Source: Candidatus Mediterraneibacter faecavium (lineage in GTDB: Bacteria > Bacillota > Clostridia > Lachnospirales > Lachnospiraceae). Taken from it: DNA of 64,000 nucleotides. Position 1 is the stretch's first letter. Each line of letters begins with the position of its first letter. Under the pieces are notes generated by a model. That model saw only the letters and a list, made by a program, of their open reading frames with translations, was not told where the DNA came from and ran no database searches. Positions 55,121-63,941 of the stretch are shown one piece after another. Position numbers and translations under genes: made by a program. The stretch covers positions 1 to 64,000 of the forward strand of contig DWVY01000044.1 in assembly GCA_019119995.1 (NCBI GenBank), given 5' to 3'.

Positions 55121-55160
55121 ACTCCGAGGCTGGAACAACAAGATGTCCGGAGTTTTTTCG
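55121..55160 (+). terminator. Intrinsic terminator-like hairpin in the leader of the M20 gene
   Basis: ACTCCG (55121-55126) pairs with CGGAGT (55148-55153) around a 21-nt loop and is followed by TTTTTT. It sits 45 nt before the M20 start, so it may be an attenuator rather than the end of an upstream transcript, because the upstream gene points away. A signal was not identified. Confidence 0.45.
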
Positions 55161-55204
55161 TTTTATAAGGAGATATGTGAAGCAGGCGGAAAGGGGCATA
55201 AGAT

Positions 55205-56449
55205 ATGGTGATATCGGCGGAAGAGATAAAGAAGAGAGCGTATGCGATAAAGGATCAGATCACGCAGGACAGAAGGATCCTGCATCAGATGCCGGAGATC
55301 GGAACAGATCTGCCGCAGACGAGTGCATATATTAAAAAACGTCTGGACGAGATGGGGATTCCGTGGAAAGACTGCGGGGGCCCGCTCCCGGAAAAAATGA
55401 CGGACGATTTTGTAGAAGCGGGATTTCCGAGAATGGAAAAGGAGACCGGAGTTACTGCGGTGATCGGACACGGTAGCCCGTGCATCCTCCTGAGGGCGGA
55501 TATGGACGCCCTGCCGGTCAGAGAGGACAATGATCTGGAGTTTAAGTCATGTAACGGAGCAGGGCATATGTGCGGCCATGACAGCCATGCAGCCATGCTG
55601 CTCGGAGCGGCGCAGATCTTAAAGGATATGGAATGTGAGCTGAAAGGTTCTGTAAAACTCATGTTTCAGCCGGGGGAAGAGACCGGAGCGGGCGCGCGCA
55701 TTATGGTAGAAAACGGCGCTCTTCAGGCGCCACAGGTGGATGCGGCGTTCGGGCTGCACGTCCAGACTACGGACGAGACTGGAAAGGTCGGTTATGCGGT
55801 CGGAGTAAATTCCGCATCGCTGGACACATTTATCTTGAAGATCCACGGAAGAGGAGGACACAGTTCCCAGCCCCAGCTCTGCACGGATCCGCTGATGATC
55901 ATGAACCAGGTCTATCAGGCGGTCAATCTGCTGGCAACACGGGAGGCAGATCCTGCGGCAATGGTTGCCCTGACCTGCGGCGTGGCAAAGGGAGGCACGG
56001 CGGTCAATATCATTCCGGACGAGGCGGAATTACACATCGGCCTGCGCACACTGGATGTAGAGGCGGCGGAGCATTTGAAAAAGCGTATCCCCGAGGTGAT
56101 CGACCACTACGTGAAAGCGTGGAACGGTGCGTACGATCTGACGATATTCCACACTCCCTGCACATATTCAAATGAAGAACTGTGCAGAGGAGTCGTTCCG
56201 CATATCGGGGAGATCGTCGGAGAAGAAAAAGTACACCAGATCCCGCCGATGACCGGGACAGAGGATTTCGGCTATGTAACGGCCGAAGTGCCAGGTATGT
56301 TTGCATTTATCGGGGCAGGCAGGCCGGGCAATGCACCGCTTCACAGCCCGAAGATGCTGCTGGACGAAGAAGTGCTGCCTCTCGGAGCGGCAGTCCATGC
56401 AAATGTTGCGGTCACGTGGCTTGAGGAACACGGAAAGGAGAACCATTAA
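55205..56449 (+). CDS. M20 family amidohydrolase/aminoacylase
   Basis: A 414-residue zinc peptidase of the M20D type (hippurate hydrolase/N-acyl amino acid amidohydrolase). It has LLRADMDALPVREDNDLEFK, the GAGHMCGHDSHAAMLLGAA metal motif, MFQPGEETGAGARIMVENGA and the dimerization segment GRGGHSSQPQLCTDPL. C-terminal TGTEDFGYVTAEVPG and LHSPKMLLDEEVLPLG carry the last ligand. It releases amino acids from acylated or small peptide forms. AAAGGGG precedes the ATG; the YfcC transporter gene starts 2 nt after its stop. Confidence 0.9.
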   Translation: MVISAEEIKKRAYAIKDQITQDRRILHQMPEIGTDLPQTSAYIKKRLDEMGIPWKDCGGPLPEKMTDDFVEAGFPRMEKETGVTAVIGHGSPCILLRADMDALPVREDNDLEFKSCNGAGHMCGHDSHAAMLLGAAQILKDMECELKGSVKLMFQPGEETGAGARIMVENGALQAPQVDAAFGLHVQTTDETGKVGYAVGVNSASLDTFILKIHGRGGHSSQPQLCTDPLMIMNQVYQAVNLLATREADPAAMVALTCGVAKGGTAVNIIPDEAELHIGLRTLDVEAAEHLKKRIPEVIDHYVKAWNGAYDLTIFHTPCTYSNEELCRGVVPHIGEIVGEEKVHQIPPMTGTEDFGYVTAEVPGMFAFIGAGRPGNAPLHSPKMLLDEEVLPLGAAVHANVAVTWLEEHGKENH

Positions 56450-56451
56450 AA

Positions 56452-57849
56452 ATGAACGGAAAAACACAGAAGAAAGGCTTTCACATGCCTCATGTCTTCA
56501 TTATATTACTTGTTATCATGCTGTTTGTCGTCCTTCTCTCTTATCTGATCCCCAGCGGATCCTATGAGCGGATCGAGGACGCAGCAGGGATCACCGTGGT
56601 CGATCCGGATACATTCCGGTACGTGGAGAATGAGACGCCGATCACATTTATGGATTATTTTGAGGCTGTTTATACCGGCTTCGTAAACGGCGCGACGATC
56701 ATGGGAACGCTCTTCATCAGTTCCGGTGTGATCTATCTGCTGGAAGTCAGCGGAGCATTTGGAGCCGGGATCAATATGATCCTGAAAAAGACAAAAGGAA
56801 AAGAATTTTCCGTCGTATGCATTTTCTACACGATCTTCGTCGTATTCGGAGTGCTCGGATACGGAGAGGCTGCTTATCCGTTCTATCCTCTTGCAGTGAC
56901 CATCGGGTTTGCGCTGGGATATGACCGAATGGTTGGCACTGCCCTTGCGATCGTAGGAAGCACCGTCGGGTTTACGTCCGGCCTGATGAATACATTTACG
57001 ACCGGAGTGGCACAGCAGATCGTGGGACTTCCGCTGTTTTCCGGCATCGGATTCCGGGCGGTCGGACTGGTCGTATTCTATATCATCGGTCTGATCGGAT
57101 TATATACATACTGCCGCAAGATCAAGAAGAATCCTGCGCTCAGTCTGATGAGCGAAGAATATATGAACCAGAAGCAGGAAGACCATACAGATGGAATGGA
57201 AGAGATGAATATCAGAAGAGCCCTCGGGCTTCTTGTATTCCTCGGGATCATTATCATACAGGGATTCGGCTGCATCAGACTGGGATGGTCATTCCCGCAG
57301 ATCGCGGCGATCTATGTGATCATGGGGATCCTGCTCTCCGTCATCTTCCGGATCGGACCAAGCGAGGCATGTCAGCTCTTCTGCAAAGGCGCCGTCCGAG
57401 TATTCGCCGCTGCTTTCGCGGTAGGACTTGCCCAGTCGGTCGTAGTACTTATGAATCAGGCATGCATCATGGATACGATCGTGCACGGTATGTCGCAGCT
57501 CCTTGAAAATAGAAGCGCGGTCCTTGCTCTCCTGATCATCTTTGTATTTGTGACACTGTTCAACTTCCTCGTCGTTTCGGGAAGCGGAAAGGCTGTTATC
57601 GTCATGCCGATCCTGCAGCCGCTCGGAAAGATACTGAACATCAACCAGCAGGTACTCGTACTCACATATCAGTACGGCGACGGCATCACAAACAGCTTCT
57701 GGCCGGGAAGCTCCCTCGTCCAGCTCTCCATGTGCGGAGTGGATTACGGATCCTGGATCAGATTCTGCTGGAAGATATACCTCGGATTTATCGTCAGCGC
57801 ATTCGTACTCGTCATGATCGCATACGGGATCGGATATGGGCCGTTTTAA
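56452..57849 (+). CDS. YfcC family transporter (arginine/ornithine antiporter-like)
   Basis: A 465-residue polytopic protein with 11-12 membrane segments. It has FHMPHVFIILLVIMLFVVLL at the N-terminus, LIPSGSYERI, ISSGVIYLLEVSGAFGAGIN, FGVLGYGEAAYPFYPLAVTI and the C-terminal VVSGSGKAVIVMPILQPLG. YfcC/DcuC-like carriers move amino acids or dicarboxylates. Coupling to the M20 peptidase gene (2-nt gap, GGAGAA site) suggests import of the peptidase substrate or exchange of its product. The family name is firm; the substrate is not. Confidence 0.85.
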   Translation: MNGKTQKKGFHMPHVFIILLVIMLFVVLLSYLIPSGSYERIEDAAGITVVDPDTFRYVENETPITFMDYFEAVYTGFVNGATIMGTLFISSGVIYLLEVSGAFGAGINMILKKTKGKEFSVVCIFYTIFVVFGVLGYGEAAYPFYPLAVTIGFALGYDRMVGTALAIVGSTVGFTSGLMNTFTTGVAQQIVGLPLFSGIGFRAVGLVVFYIIGLIGLYTYCRKIKKNPALSLMSEEYMNQKQEDHTDGMEEMNIRRALGLLVFLGIIIIQGFGCIRLGWSFPQIAAIYVIMGILLSVIFRIGPSEACQLFCKGAVRVFAAAFAVGLAQSVVVLMNQACIMDTIVHGMSQLLENRSAVLALLIIFVFVTLFNFLVVSGSGKAVIVMPILQPLGKILNINQQVLVLTYQYGDGITNSFWPGSSLVQLSMCGVDYGSWIRFCWKIYLGFIVSAFVLVMIAYGIGYGPF

Positions 57850-57851
57850 AC

Positions 57852-58473
57852 GGAATTCGTGTTTGCGTGAAAGGATGACGCTGTAACAGCAAGAATAAAT
57901 ATCAGAATCGAATAAAGTACGCAGAAAAAGAGGATACCTGCAACGCTTATGCAGTATCCTCTTTTCCCGCTGTCTCATCCGGTCGGTAATCCCTTCTTCC
58001 GCCGCAGCGTTATCCTTCAACAAGCACTCATACAAATGGGAAGAACTCGGAACTTAGTCGACAAAGTTCACCATTTCGATCAGTTTTAGTTTAAACTTCG
58101 TGATTGCCGGGGAGATACTTCCCGATTGGATGAACGCAGAAAATCAAACAGATACAGCTCCTTTGATGCACCTTTCGGGACGGACGGGGAGGGAATGCTG
58201 CCGGTGACTGTGAAGGGATATTAGATAAAGTTAAAACCTGGGATGCAGCGTTAATCAGGAAAATGAAATTGTCTGAGTGAAACGAGTTGTTCATTTTCCT
58301 GATTGTTTTTAGCTGTATCACAGGTTTGTTACTTTATCTTATATTCCGTAACCGGAGCCGGAAGCATTCCCTCCCCGTCCGTTCCGAATACGTGAGTCAA
58401 CCCACTGTATCCGATTGATTTTCGAATGTTTCGTGCCCTATCGAGAAGTATCTCTCGGACAAACACGAAATTA
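57852..58473. repeat. Long palindromic intergenic repeat, copy B
   Basis: This is a second copy of the element at 51217-51824, in the same orientation. The left part holds AAAGAGGATACCT...AGTATCCTCTTTTCCC. The right palindrome runs from ~58093 to 58473. Its centre (GGAAAATGAA against TTCATTTTCC) differs in arms from copy A but keeps the loop TTGTCTGAGTGAAACGAGTT (58269-58288). Compensating arm differences suggest that structure is preserved. It starts just after the yfcC stop and ends in the rubrerythrin stop codon. Confidence 0.8.
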
Positions 58474-59007
58474 ATAATTCTCAGCCTTTCTTTCGAAGTA
58501 AGCCTTTGGATGTGCGCACACCGGGCATACTTCCGGAGCTTCGTCTCCTTCGTAGATATATCCGCAGTTATTGCATTTCCAGCCAAGCGGAGCCTCGTCT
58601 TTGAACGTTTTCCCCTCGCGATAGTGGTCGAGCAGTTTCTGGTAGCGTTTCTCGTGCGCTGCCTCGACCTGGGCTACTCCGCGGAATTTTGCAGCCAGCT
58701 CGGCAAATCCCTCAGCCTCAGCTTCCTCAGCCATGCGTTTGTACATATCCGTCCACTCGTAGTTCTCGCCTGCAGCAGCGTCCGCAAGATTTTCCTCAAC
58801 ATTTCCGATGCCGTGGAATTCTTTGAACCACATTTTTGCGTGCTCTTTTTCCTGGTTTGCAGTCTCCTCGAAGATATTAGCCATCTGTACAAATCCTGCT
58901 TTCCTTGCGGCGGAAGCATAGTAGGTATACTTATTGCGCGCCTGAGATTCACCGGAAAAAGCCTCCATCAGATTCTGTTCTGTTTTTGTTCCTGCATATT
59001 TTGACAT
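58471..59007 (-). CDS. rbr: Rubrerythrin
   Basis: A 178-residue classical rubrerythrin. The N-terminal four-helix diiron domain carries [50 protein letters not shown] and [10 protein letters not shown] with the Glu/His ligands. A C-terminal rubredoxin has [13 protein letters not shown] and [12 protein letters not shown]. It reduces hydrogen peroxide in anaerobes. Repeat copy B ends exactly in its stop codon. A reverse rubrerythrin and a Fur-type repressor lie upstream on the same strand. Confidence 0.95.
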   Translation of the reverse strand: MSKYAGTKTEQNLMEAFSGESQARNKYTYYASAARKAGFVQMANIFEETANQEKEHAKMWFKEFHGIGNVEENLADAAAGENYEWTDMYKRMAEEAEAEGFAELAAKFRGVAQVEAAHEKRYQKLLDHYREGKTFKDEAPLGWKCNNCGYIYEGDEAPEVCPVCAHPKAYFERKAENY

Positions 59008-59123
59008 AATGTGCCTCCCTTTCTGGATTATGAAAAGAGACTGCCCTCGGGAAAGAATATGTAATTCTCAAAGACAGCCTCAAATTATATTACTTATTCT
59101 ACAGTTGTAATTATAGTTCCGGA

Positions 59124-59666
59124 TTAGCCGAAGTATCTCTTCAGAAGTCCTGCAAATGCTTTTCCGTGACGAGCTTCGTCTCTTGCCATCTCATGAACTG
59201 TGTCGTGGATCGCGTCAAGGTTAGCAGCTTTTGCACGTTTTGCAAGATCGAATTTACCAGCTGTAGCGCCGTTCTCAGCCTCTACACGCATCTCAAGGTT
59301 TTTCTTTGTGCTGTCTGTTACGACTTCACCGAGCAGCTCAGCGAATTTAGCAGCGTGCTCAGCCTCTTCGTAAGCAGCTTTCTCCCAGTAGAGTCCGATC
59401 TCCGGATATCCCTCTCTGTGAGCAACTCTTGCCATCGCAAGATACATACCAACCTCAGAGCACTCGCCCTCGAAGTTTGCTCTTAAGTCTGCAAGGATGT
59501 CCTCGCTAACGCCCTGAGCAACACCTACAACATGCTCCGCAGCCCATGTCATCTCTCCTGACTGCTCCTGGAATTTCTCAGCCGGTGCATGGCATACCGG
59601 ACATTCAGCCGGTGCAGCTTCTCCTTCGTAAACATAACCACATACTGTACATACCCATTTTTTCAT
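59124..59666 (-). CDS. Reverse rubrerythrin (N-terminal rubredoxin domain)
   Basis: A 180-residue protein with the domain order opposite to classical rubrerythrin. The rubredoxin comes first ([24 protein letters not shown]), then the diiron four-helix domain ([74 protein letters not shown]). Such reverse rubrerythrins act in peroxide and oxygen defence of Clostridia. It lies 33 nt after the Fur-family gene and is probably co-transcribed with it. A 116-nt gap with a hairpin separates it from the classical rubrerythrin. Confidence 0.93.
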   Translation of the reverse strand: MKKWVCTVCGYVYEGEAAPAECPVCHAPAEKFQEQSGEMTWAAEHVVGVAQGVSEDILADLRANFEGECSEVGMYLAMARVAHREGYPEIGLYWEKAAYEEAEHAAKFAELLGEVVTDSTKKNLEMRVEAENGATAGKFDLAKRAKAANLDAIHDTVHEMARDEARHGKAFAGLLKRYFG

Positions 59667-59699
59667 AATTTCTGTCTCCTTTTCTTAAAAATAATATTG

Positions 59700-60095
59700 T
59701 TAAGACTTTTTAATGCAGTCACTGCATTCACCATAAAATAATGTAGAACTTGACTCGATCAGCCCGTCAAAATTTTCCGCGGCCAGGCGGTTGACTTCCT
59801 CAATGCTTTTCATATCGAGATCAAGATCCAGTAATCGTCCGCACCTGGTACACAAAAAATGATTGTGCGGTTCTGTCCTTCCATCAAAACGATCTCCACC
59901 GTCAGGTGTTGAAATCTTGATCGCTTCGCCGATATCCGTCAGTAGGTTCAAATTTCTGTACACTGTTCCGAGACTGATGTTCGGAAAGTCTTTCTTTACA
60001 TGCATATAGACTTCATCGGCTGTAGGGTGTTCTTTGGTCGTCATCAGGAAATGTTTGATGGATTCTCGTTGTCTACTATACTTCAAAGCTGCCAA
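59700..60095 (-). CDS. perR: Fur family repressor (PerR-like)
   Basis: TTG 60095 (LAALKYSRQRESIKHFLMTT) is favoured because AAAGGGGG lies seven bases upstream. ATG 60113 overlaps that site and has none of its own. The 131-residue protein has a winged helix (HPTADEVYMHVKKDFPNISL, GTVYRNLNLLTDIGEAIKI), the regulatory site GDRFDGRTEPHNHFLC and zinc cysteines CTRCGR and CSDCIKKS. Peroxide-sensing PerR is the likely role because two rubrerythrin genes follow on the same strand. Fur or Zur cannot be excluded by eye. Confidence 0.85.
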   Translation of the reverse strand: MAALKYSRQRESIKHFLMTTKEHPTADEVYMHVKKDFPNISLGTVYRNLNLLTDIGEAIKISTPDGGDRFDGRTEPHNHFLCTRCGRLLDLDLDMKSIEEVNRLAAENFDGLIESSSTLFYGECSDCIKKS

Positions 60096-60124
60096 TGGGA
60101 ATCCCCCTTTCATTGCTAAATGAG

Positions 60125-60170
60125 AACCGTTATTAATATAATAATGATAACGATTACTGTAATTAGAATA
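60125..60170 (-). promoter_or_regulatory. Fur/PerR-box-like sequence upstream of the repressor gene
   Basis: The AT-rich stretch TAATATAATAATGATAACGA and the following TTACTGTAATTAGAATAT resemble overlapping Fur/PerR boxes and lie 30-75 nt before the perR start, so autoregulation is likely. The exact box is uncertain. Confidence 0.4.
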
Positions 60171-60381
60171 TAGTACATATTTCGGAGTTTGTCAACCATT
60201 ATTATGAAAAAAATAAAATTAAATCTTATTAAATCTTATAGTTTTGTAAACTCTTTGGCAGGCGGGTATATCTGTATCAAAATATTACAAAATAATTAAG
60301 AAAAATATAAAAGCAGATATAATATAACAGAAGAGCAGAGGATGATGTCGAGGTATGTAGACGGAAATACAAGGAAATCAG

Positions 60382-60410
60382 TTGACAGATATATATCGTC
60401 TTGATATAAT
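60382..60410 (+). promoter_or_regulatory. Consensus sigma-A promoter of the NlpC/P60 gene
   Basis: TTGACA 60382-60387, 17 nt, TATAAT 60405-60410: perfect consensus in both boxes and spacing. AAGGAGG follows at about 60480. The rest of 60171-60381 is AT-rich without a gene. Confidence 0.8.
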
Positions 60411-60492
60411 ATCAGCGTAACAAAATTAACAAATGTGTAACATTTAGAACTTCCTACAAAAGATAAAGACACAGATATCAAGGAGGTTTTAT

Positions 60493-61608
60493 ATGGGTAA
60501 GACACACATCAGGCAAAAAGTGGTCTTTTCTGCCCTGGCAGGAATGATCATGGTCCCGGGGAGTGCGCTGCAGGTATCGGCGGCTGAAGAGACAGAAGAG
60601 CAGCCGTTCATACAGGCGTCAGGGATCGAATCGGTACTGGAAGAATGTTATGAGACGGAAGTAAAAGACAATATTAATCTCTATCTGGTGCCAACAGAAG
60701 AGGGCGAGTATTTGAATATGGCATTTTCTGATACAGGAGACTTTACCTATATCAGAAGTGCCCCGGATGAGGACAGCGACTGGGTCGGAAAGCTGTATAA
60801 AGATTCTGCGGCTCAGGTGCTGGAATATCTGGACGGCTGGACGAAGATCCGTTCCGGATCAGCCGAGGGATACGTTCCCGCTGACATGCTTATCACAGGC
60901 GGTGAAGCAGAACAGCATGCGGAAGAATATGAAAATAATACAGTCACGGTTACTGCCAGTGTCCTCAATGTCAGAGAAGGGCAGGGAACGGACACTCCGG
61001 TATTGACACAGATCGAACTGGATGAACAGTATCAGGCAACCGGCGAACCGGTGGACGGATGGTATCCTGTGAAAGTCGGTGATATTGACGGCTGGGTGTC
61101 AGGAGAGTATGTGACGGAGGAAACTTCTTATTCCTATGGGGAGACGAAAGAGGAAGAAGAGAAGCGCATCGCAGAAGAGAAGGCGGAGCAGGAACGGAGA
61201 GAACGGGAGGCCGCGGAAAAAGAGGCTGCTGAGGCGGCGGCTCCGGTGAACAGCGCAGGAGCGTCGGGCCAGGCAGTGATCGATTATGCCTGTCAGTTTG
61301 TAGGTAATCCGTATGTGTGGGGCGGGACAAGCCTCACAAATGGCGCTGACTGTTCAGGCTTTGTCCAGTCGGTATATGCACATTTTGGGATCAGCCTTCC
61401 GAGGACCACATATGATATGGTAAATTCGGGTTATGCTGTAAGCTATGAACAAGCGCAGCCGGGAGATCTGATCCTGTACGGCGACTGCAGCCATGTAGGT
61501 CTCTATATGGGAGACGGAAATATAGTAAATGCTTTGAATTCAGACAAAGGGATCTGCATCTGCAGCGCGACATATACAAATATATATGCGGTCAGACGCG
61601 TGCTCTGA
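60493..61608 (+). CDS. Secreted NlpC/P60 peptidoglycan hydrolase with two SH3b domains
   Basis: A 371-residue secreted protein. Signal peptide 1-30 (ends VSAAEE), SH3b-like repeats at ~80-137 (TYIRSAPDEDSDWVGKL, WTKIRSGSAEGYVPADM) and ~150-207 (SVLNVREGQGTDTPVL, GWYPVKVGDIDGWVSGEY). A charged coiled linker (~215-248) leads to an NlpC/P60 domain (~255-371) with catalytic C287 (NGADCSGFVQ) and H334 (CSHVGLYMGDG). It cuts D-Glu-diamino acid bonds in stem peptides outside the cell. It has its own consensus promoter and stands alone. Confidence 0.93.
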   Translation: MGKTHIRQKVVFSALAGMIMVPGSALQVSAAEETEEQPFIQASGIESVLEECYETEVKDNINLYLVPTEEGEYLNMAFSDTGDFTYIRSAPDEDSDWVGKLYKDSAAQVLEYLDGWTKIRSGSAEGYVPADMLITGGEAEQHAEEYENNTVTVTASVLNVREGQGTDTPVLTQIELDEQYQATGEPVDGWYPVKVGDIDGWVSGEYVTEETSYSYGETKEEEEKRIAEEKAEQERREREAAEKEAAEAAAPVNSAGASGQAVIDYACQFVGNPYVWGGTSLTNGADCSGFVQSVYAHFGISLPRTTYDMVNSGYAVSYEQAQPGDLILYGDCSHVGLYMGDGNIVNALNSDKGICICSATYTNIYAVRRVL

Positions 61609-61779
61609 TCCGGCTCTTGTACAAAACGAGGATCTATTATAGTAAGAACGGGAAGATTGTATTTTAGTGAAATGCAGTTTTCCCGTTTTCGACATCTATG
61701 TCAGTAAAATAAGCAAAATGCACAAAAATGTTTTTATTTGTAAAAATACGTCGAAATTGAAATTTGAAAAGTTTTCAAC

Positions 61780-61851
61780 TTATCCACACTCCAAACAATG
61801 AAAAACGTGGAAAAAGTAAGGTTTTCCACGAAGTTATCCACATTATCCACA
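61780..61851 (+). other. Cluster of perfect DnaA boxes
   Basis: TTATCCACA occurs at 61780-61788, 61834-61842 and 61843-61851, all on the plus strand, the last two abutting. Near-matches TTTTCCACG occur around 61823 and on the minus strand around 61804. A reverse box TGTGGATAA lies at 62508-62516. The surrounding 61609-62100 is AT-rich and holds no convincing gene; a 67-codon frame at 61764 covers the boxes. Neither dnaA nor dnaN is in the window, so a titration or regulatory cluster is more likely than the main origin. Confidence 0.6.
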
Positions 61852-62120
61852 CAAAAACATATGTTTTTGGTGGATTACTCGGGAGCGGAAAAAGAACGGA
61901 CGTTTTGGTGAGTTGTTATGAAAATGTAAAATTGTCGAAAAAAATCGGTTTCATTCTTGACTTTTAAGTATTCAAAAAAACGAAAAATATAGAAGAAACA
62001 TGTCAGAAAATTCAGAATAAAACAGCTGCATAAACATAGAAATTACGGTTGATAATTTAATTGGCAGGGATTATAATAAGAACCACTGAAGAAATTCAAT
62101 TAATTAAGGAGGAAATAGAA

Positions 62121-62330
62121 ATGGCACAGGTTTCTAAAGATACAAAAATCGGAGAACTGCTCAACATTTTTCCGGGATCAGCACCGATCCTGATGGAGAT
62201 CGGAATGCACTGTCTCGGGTGTCCGGCATCTCAGATGGAGACACTTGAGGAAGCGGCTATGGTACACGGCATTGACAGTGCGCTTCTTGTAGAGAAGATC
62301 AATGCGGCTATGGCAGCAGAACAGAAATAA
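62121..62330 (+). CDS. DUF1858 domain-containing protein
   Basis: ATG 62121 ([20 protein letters not shown]) with AAGGAGGAAAT upstream gives 69 residues. The DUF1858 pattern is [20 protein letters not shown] with two cysteines (CLGC), then [14 protein letters not shown]. The domain appears alone or fused to hybrid-cluster and redox proteins; the CxxC may be redox active or bind metal. Role unknown. It stands alone, followed by a strong terminator. Confidence 0.85.
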   Translation: MAQVSKDTKIGELLNIFPGSAPILMEIGMHCLGCPASQMETLEEAAMVHGIDSALLVEKINAAMAAEQK

Positions 62331-62347
62331 GCAGTAAAAACAAAAGC

Positions 62348-62398
62348 CCCGGAGCCTGCGGTATCCATTTGAAAGATATCGTGCTCCGGGACTTTTTT
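62348..62398 (+). terminator. Intrinsic terminator after the DUF1858 gene
   Basis: CCCGGAGC (62348-62355) pairs with GCTCCGGG (62383-62390), extended inside by GGTATC/GATATC, and is followed by ACTTTTTT. Confidence 0.8.
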
Positions 62399-62415
62399 AT
62401 TCCCGCGAGCAACGA

Positions 62416-62496
62416 GCCAAGCGGACATGCTGGCATGTCCATTTGGCGACTGCCGCGAGGGTCAAATACCCCGATGCTTGCATCGGGGTATTTGAC
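62416..62496. repeat. Double-hairpin repeat between convergent genes
   Basis: Hairpin one: GCCAAGCGGACATGC against GCATGTCCATTTGGC (62416-62447, two mismatches). Hairpin two: GTCAAATACCCCGATGC and its exact complement (62461-62477, 62480-62496), a perfect 17-bp stem with a 2-nt loop. The flanking GCGAGCAACGAGCCAAGCGG is familiar to me as an intergenic repeat in Lachnospiraceae. Hairpin two may end the mecA transcript, which stops at 62502. Confidence 0.65.
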
Positions 62497-62501
62497 TATC
62501 C

Positions 62502-63230
62502 TCATAATGTGGATAACTTTTGTACGGCGTCTGCTGAAATGATGATATCACAGTGCTCCTCAAGAAATGCAAGCACAGTGGAGTCAGCCTTTTCAGGCGT
62601 ACCATATTCTGAAAGCATATTGCAGATCTTGTTGAATTCGTTTGTTGAATGCTCCGACGGTGCAAGCGCCAGTAGAAAGATGTCTTCTGTTTCATCCTTA
62701 TATAATGTGTTAGCGCCTTTGTATGCCGGCGCGATCAGGCGTGCGGCGCGGATCACTCCGTCCAGAGTGCCAAAGGAAAACAGGCGTACAGAAAATGCGG
62801 GGGCTGTCTGCCCTTCACCGCTTTCTTTCTCGCTGGCCCTGGTTCCTGCGGCGGCTTCTTTTACCTTATTTAAAAGCTTGAAGAATTCATCGGCTCCTTC
62901 CAGTTTTTCAAGAGCTTCTATATTAAGGGGATCACTCTCGCCTGAAGGGGTGAATCTGGAAAAGCGGGTGTCAAGTTCTTCCGGATCCTCCACTTTTGTT
63001 ATGATCAGGACGATCGAATCAGACGAGGACGGAATAGCCTCTATCATCAGCGGGATGTTCTCCGCTTCAAATCCAAAATCAAAAGAAGCCTGCTGCATCA
63101 TATCACGAAATAAAGATTTTGCTTTCTCAGTGCCATAAGCAAGCTCGCTCAGCTTGAGATGGCGCGCTGCCAGATCAGCATGTGTCAACGTACAACGAAT
63201 CTGATTTTCATTGAGTTTCTCAATCTTCAT
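62502..63230 (-). CDS. mecA: Adaptor protein MecA
   Basis: A 242-residue protein of the MecA/YpbH family. The N-terminal domain (MKIEKLNENQIRCTLTHADL, LAYGTEKAKSLFRDMMQQA) is followed by a middle charged linker and a C-terminal ClpC-binding domain (FSFGTLDGVIRAARLIAPAY, then TLYKDETEDIFLLALAPSEH). MecA delivers proteins to ClpC-ClpP for degradation and in Bacillus controls competence. It has its own transcript on the minus strand and converges on the DUF1858 gene. Confidence 0.88.
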   Translation of the reverse strand: MKIEKLNENQIRCTLTHADLAARHLKLSELAYGTEKAKSLFRDMMQQASFDFGFEAENIPLMIEAIPSSSDSIVLIITKVEDPEELDTRFSRFTPSGESDPLNIEALEKLEGADEFFKLLNKVKEAAAGTRASEKESGEGQTAPAFSVRLFSFGTLDGVIRAARLIAPAYKGANTLYKDETEDIFLLALAPSEHSTNEFNKICNMLSEYGTPEKADSTVLAFLEEHCDIIISADAVQKLSTL

Positions 63231-63701
63231 ATAATCACATCCTTATACTATATAAGATAATATGCACATCAAATAGATTTAGATACATATTCTCACGATT
63301 AGTATATACAAAAAATATAGCGATGTAAAGAAAAATATCTGCTCTGGCAATTATCAACAAATCCACAGTGGTTATGAACAATAAACACATTGAAAATAAT
63401 CTGAAGCGCTCCTATAATTGCACTTACAAAAGGCGGCATCGTCGATAAATAAATATACGGGAAAGGAGGGCGGATACGACATTTCTGTTGTTTTCTGTTA
63501 TTTCAGATCAAATGCCGGAAGTCCCGGCTGTTATCTCATGGTGCAGGAAAGACGACCTAAAGATGATGAGCTTCGCTGCGGACTCTGCTGTCTTTTGTGG
63601 ATCCAGTATGCCGATAGTATGTCACGGATACTTTCTTATGGTGACCTGAGTGATCTATAATTATTTATTGCAGTCCGGGCGAAAGAAGGAGTATACAACA
63701 A
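63231..63701. other. Gene-poor interval between mecA and the last small gene
   Basis: The left part is AT-rich and probably holds the mecA promoter. TTATCAACAAATCCACAG near 63351 contains degenerate DnaA-box-like words. From 63418 to 63660 a weak open frame exists on the plus strand, and an AAAGGAGGGCGG site near 63462 is followed by no ATG or GTG at a suitable distance. I see no supportable gene. Confidence 0.4.
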
Positions 63702-63941
63702 ATGAAGATGGATGAAACAGTTTACAGAGATTTGTTTGCTGAGCTGGAAAAATATGAACAGAAAGGGATCGATATTTCGATTGACGGATATCGTGCAAGT
63801 CCCCTTCAGATCGTGACGGCTTATATGACAAAAGAGGAGGGCACGTATATGCGGGACTACGTCCTGAGCAGGGATGGAAATATCGAAGCGCTTGAGTTTA
63901 CGGATATCAATGATCCTCAACAGGCGGGAAATACCCCTTAA
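63702..63941 (+). CDS. Small hypothetical protein
   Basis: A 79-residue acidic protein with GAAAGAAGGAG upstream of ATG 63702. It reads KMDETVYRDLFAELEKYEQK, then IDGYRASPLQIVTAYMTKEE and YMRDYVLSRDGNIEAL. The predicted shape is helix-rich with no cysteine pairs, signal or membrane segment. I do not recognize a domain. The good ribosome binding site and codon pattern favour a real gene. The window ends before its downstream context. Confidence 0.6.
   Translation: MKMDETVYRDLFAELEKYEQKGIDISIDGYRASPLQIVTAYMTKEEGTYMRDYVLSRDGNIEALEFTDINDPQQAGNTP

Noticed and set aside
61764-61967. A 67-codon gene over the DnaA boxes
   Set aside because: It has no ribosome binding site and its codons are dictated by the TTATCCACA repeats. 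No domain is recognizable.
61609-62100. Chromosomal origin oriC
   Set aside because: DnaA boxes and AT-rich DNA are present, but dnaA, dnaN, rpmH, recF and gyr genes are not in the window. I kept it as a DnaA-box cluster.
63418-63660. An 80-codon gene after mecA
   Set aside because: The first codons precede the only good ribosome binding site, and no ATG or GTG follows that site at a proper distance. No known domain was seen.
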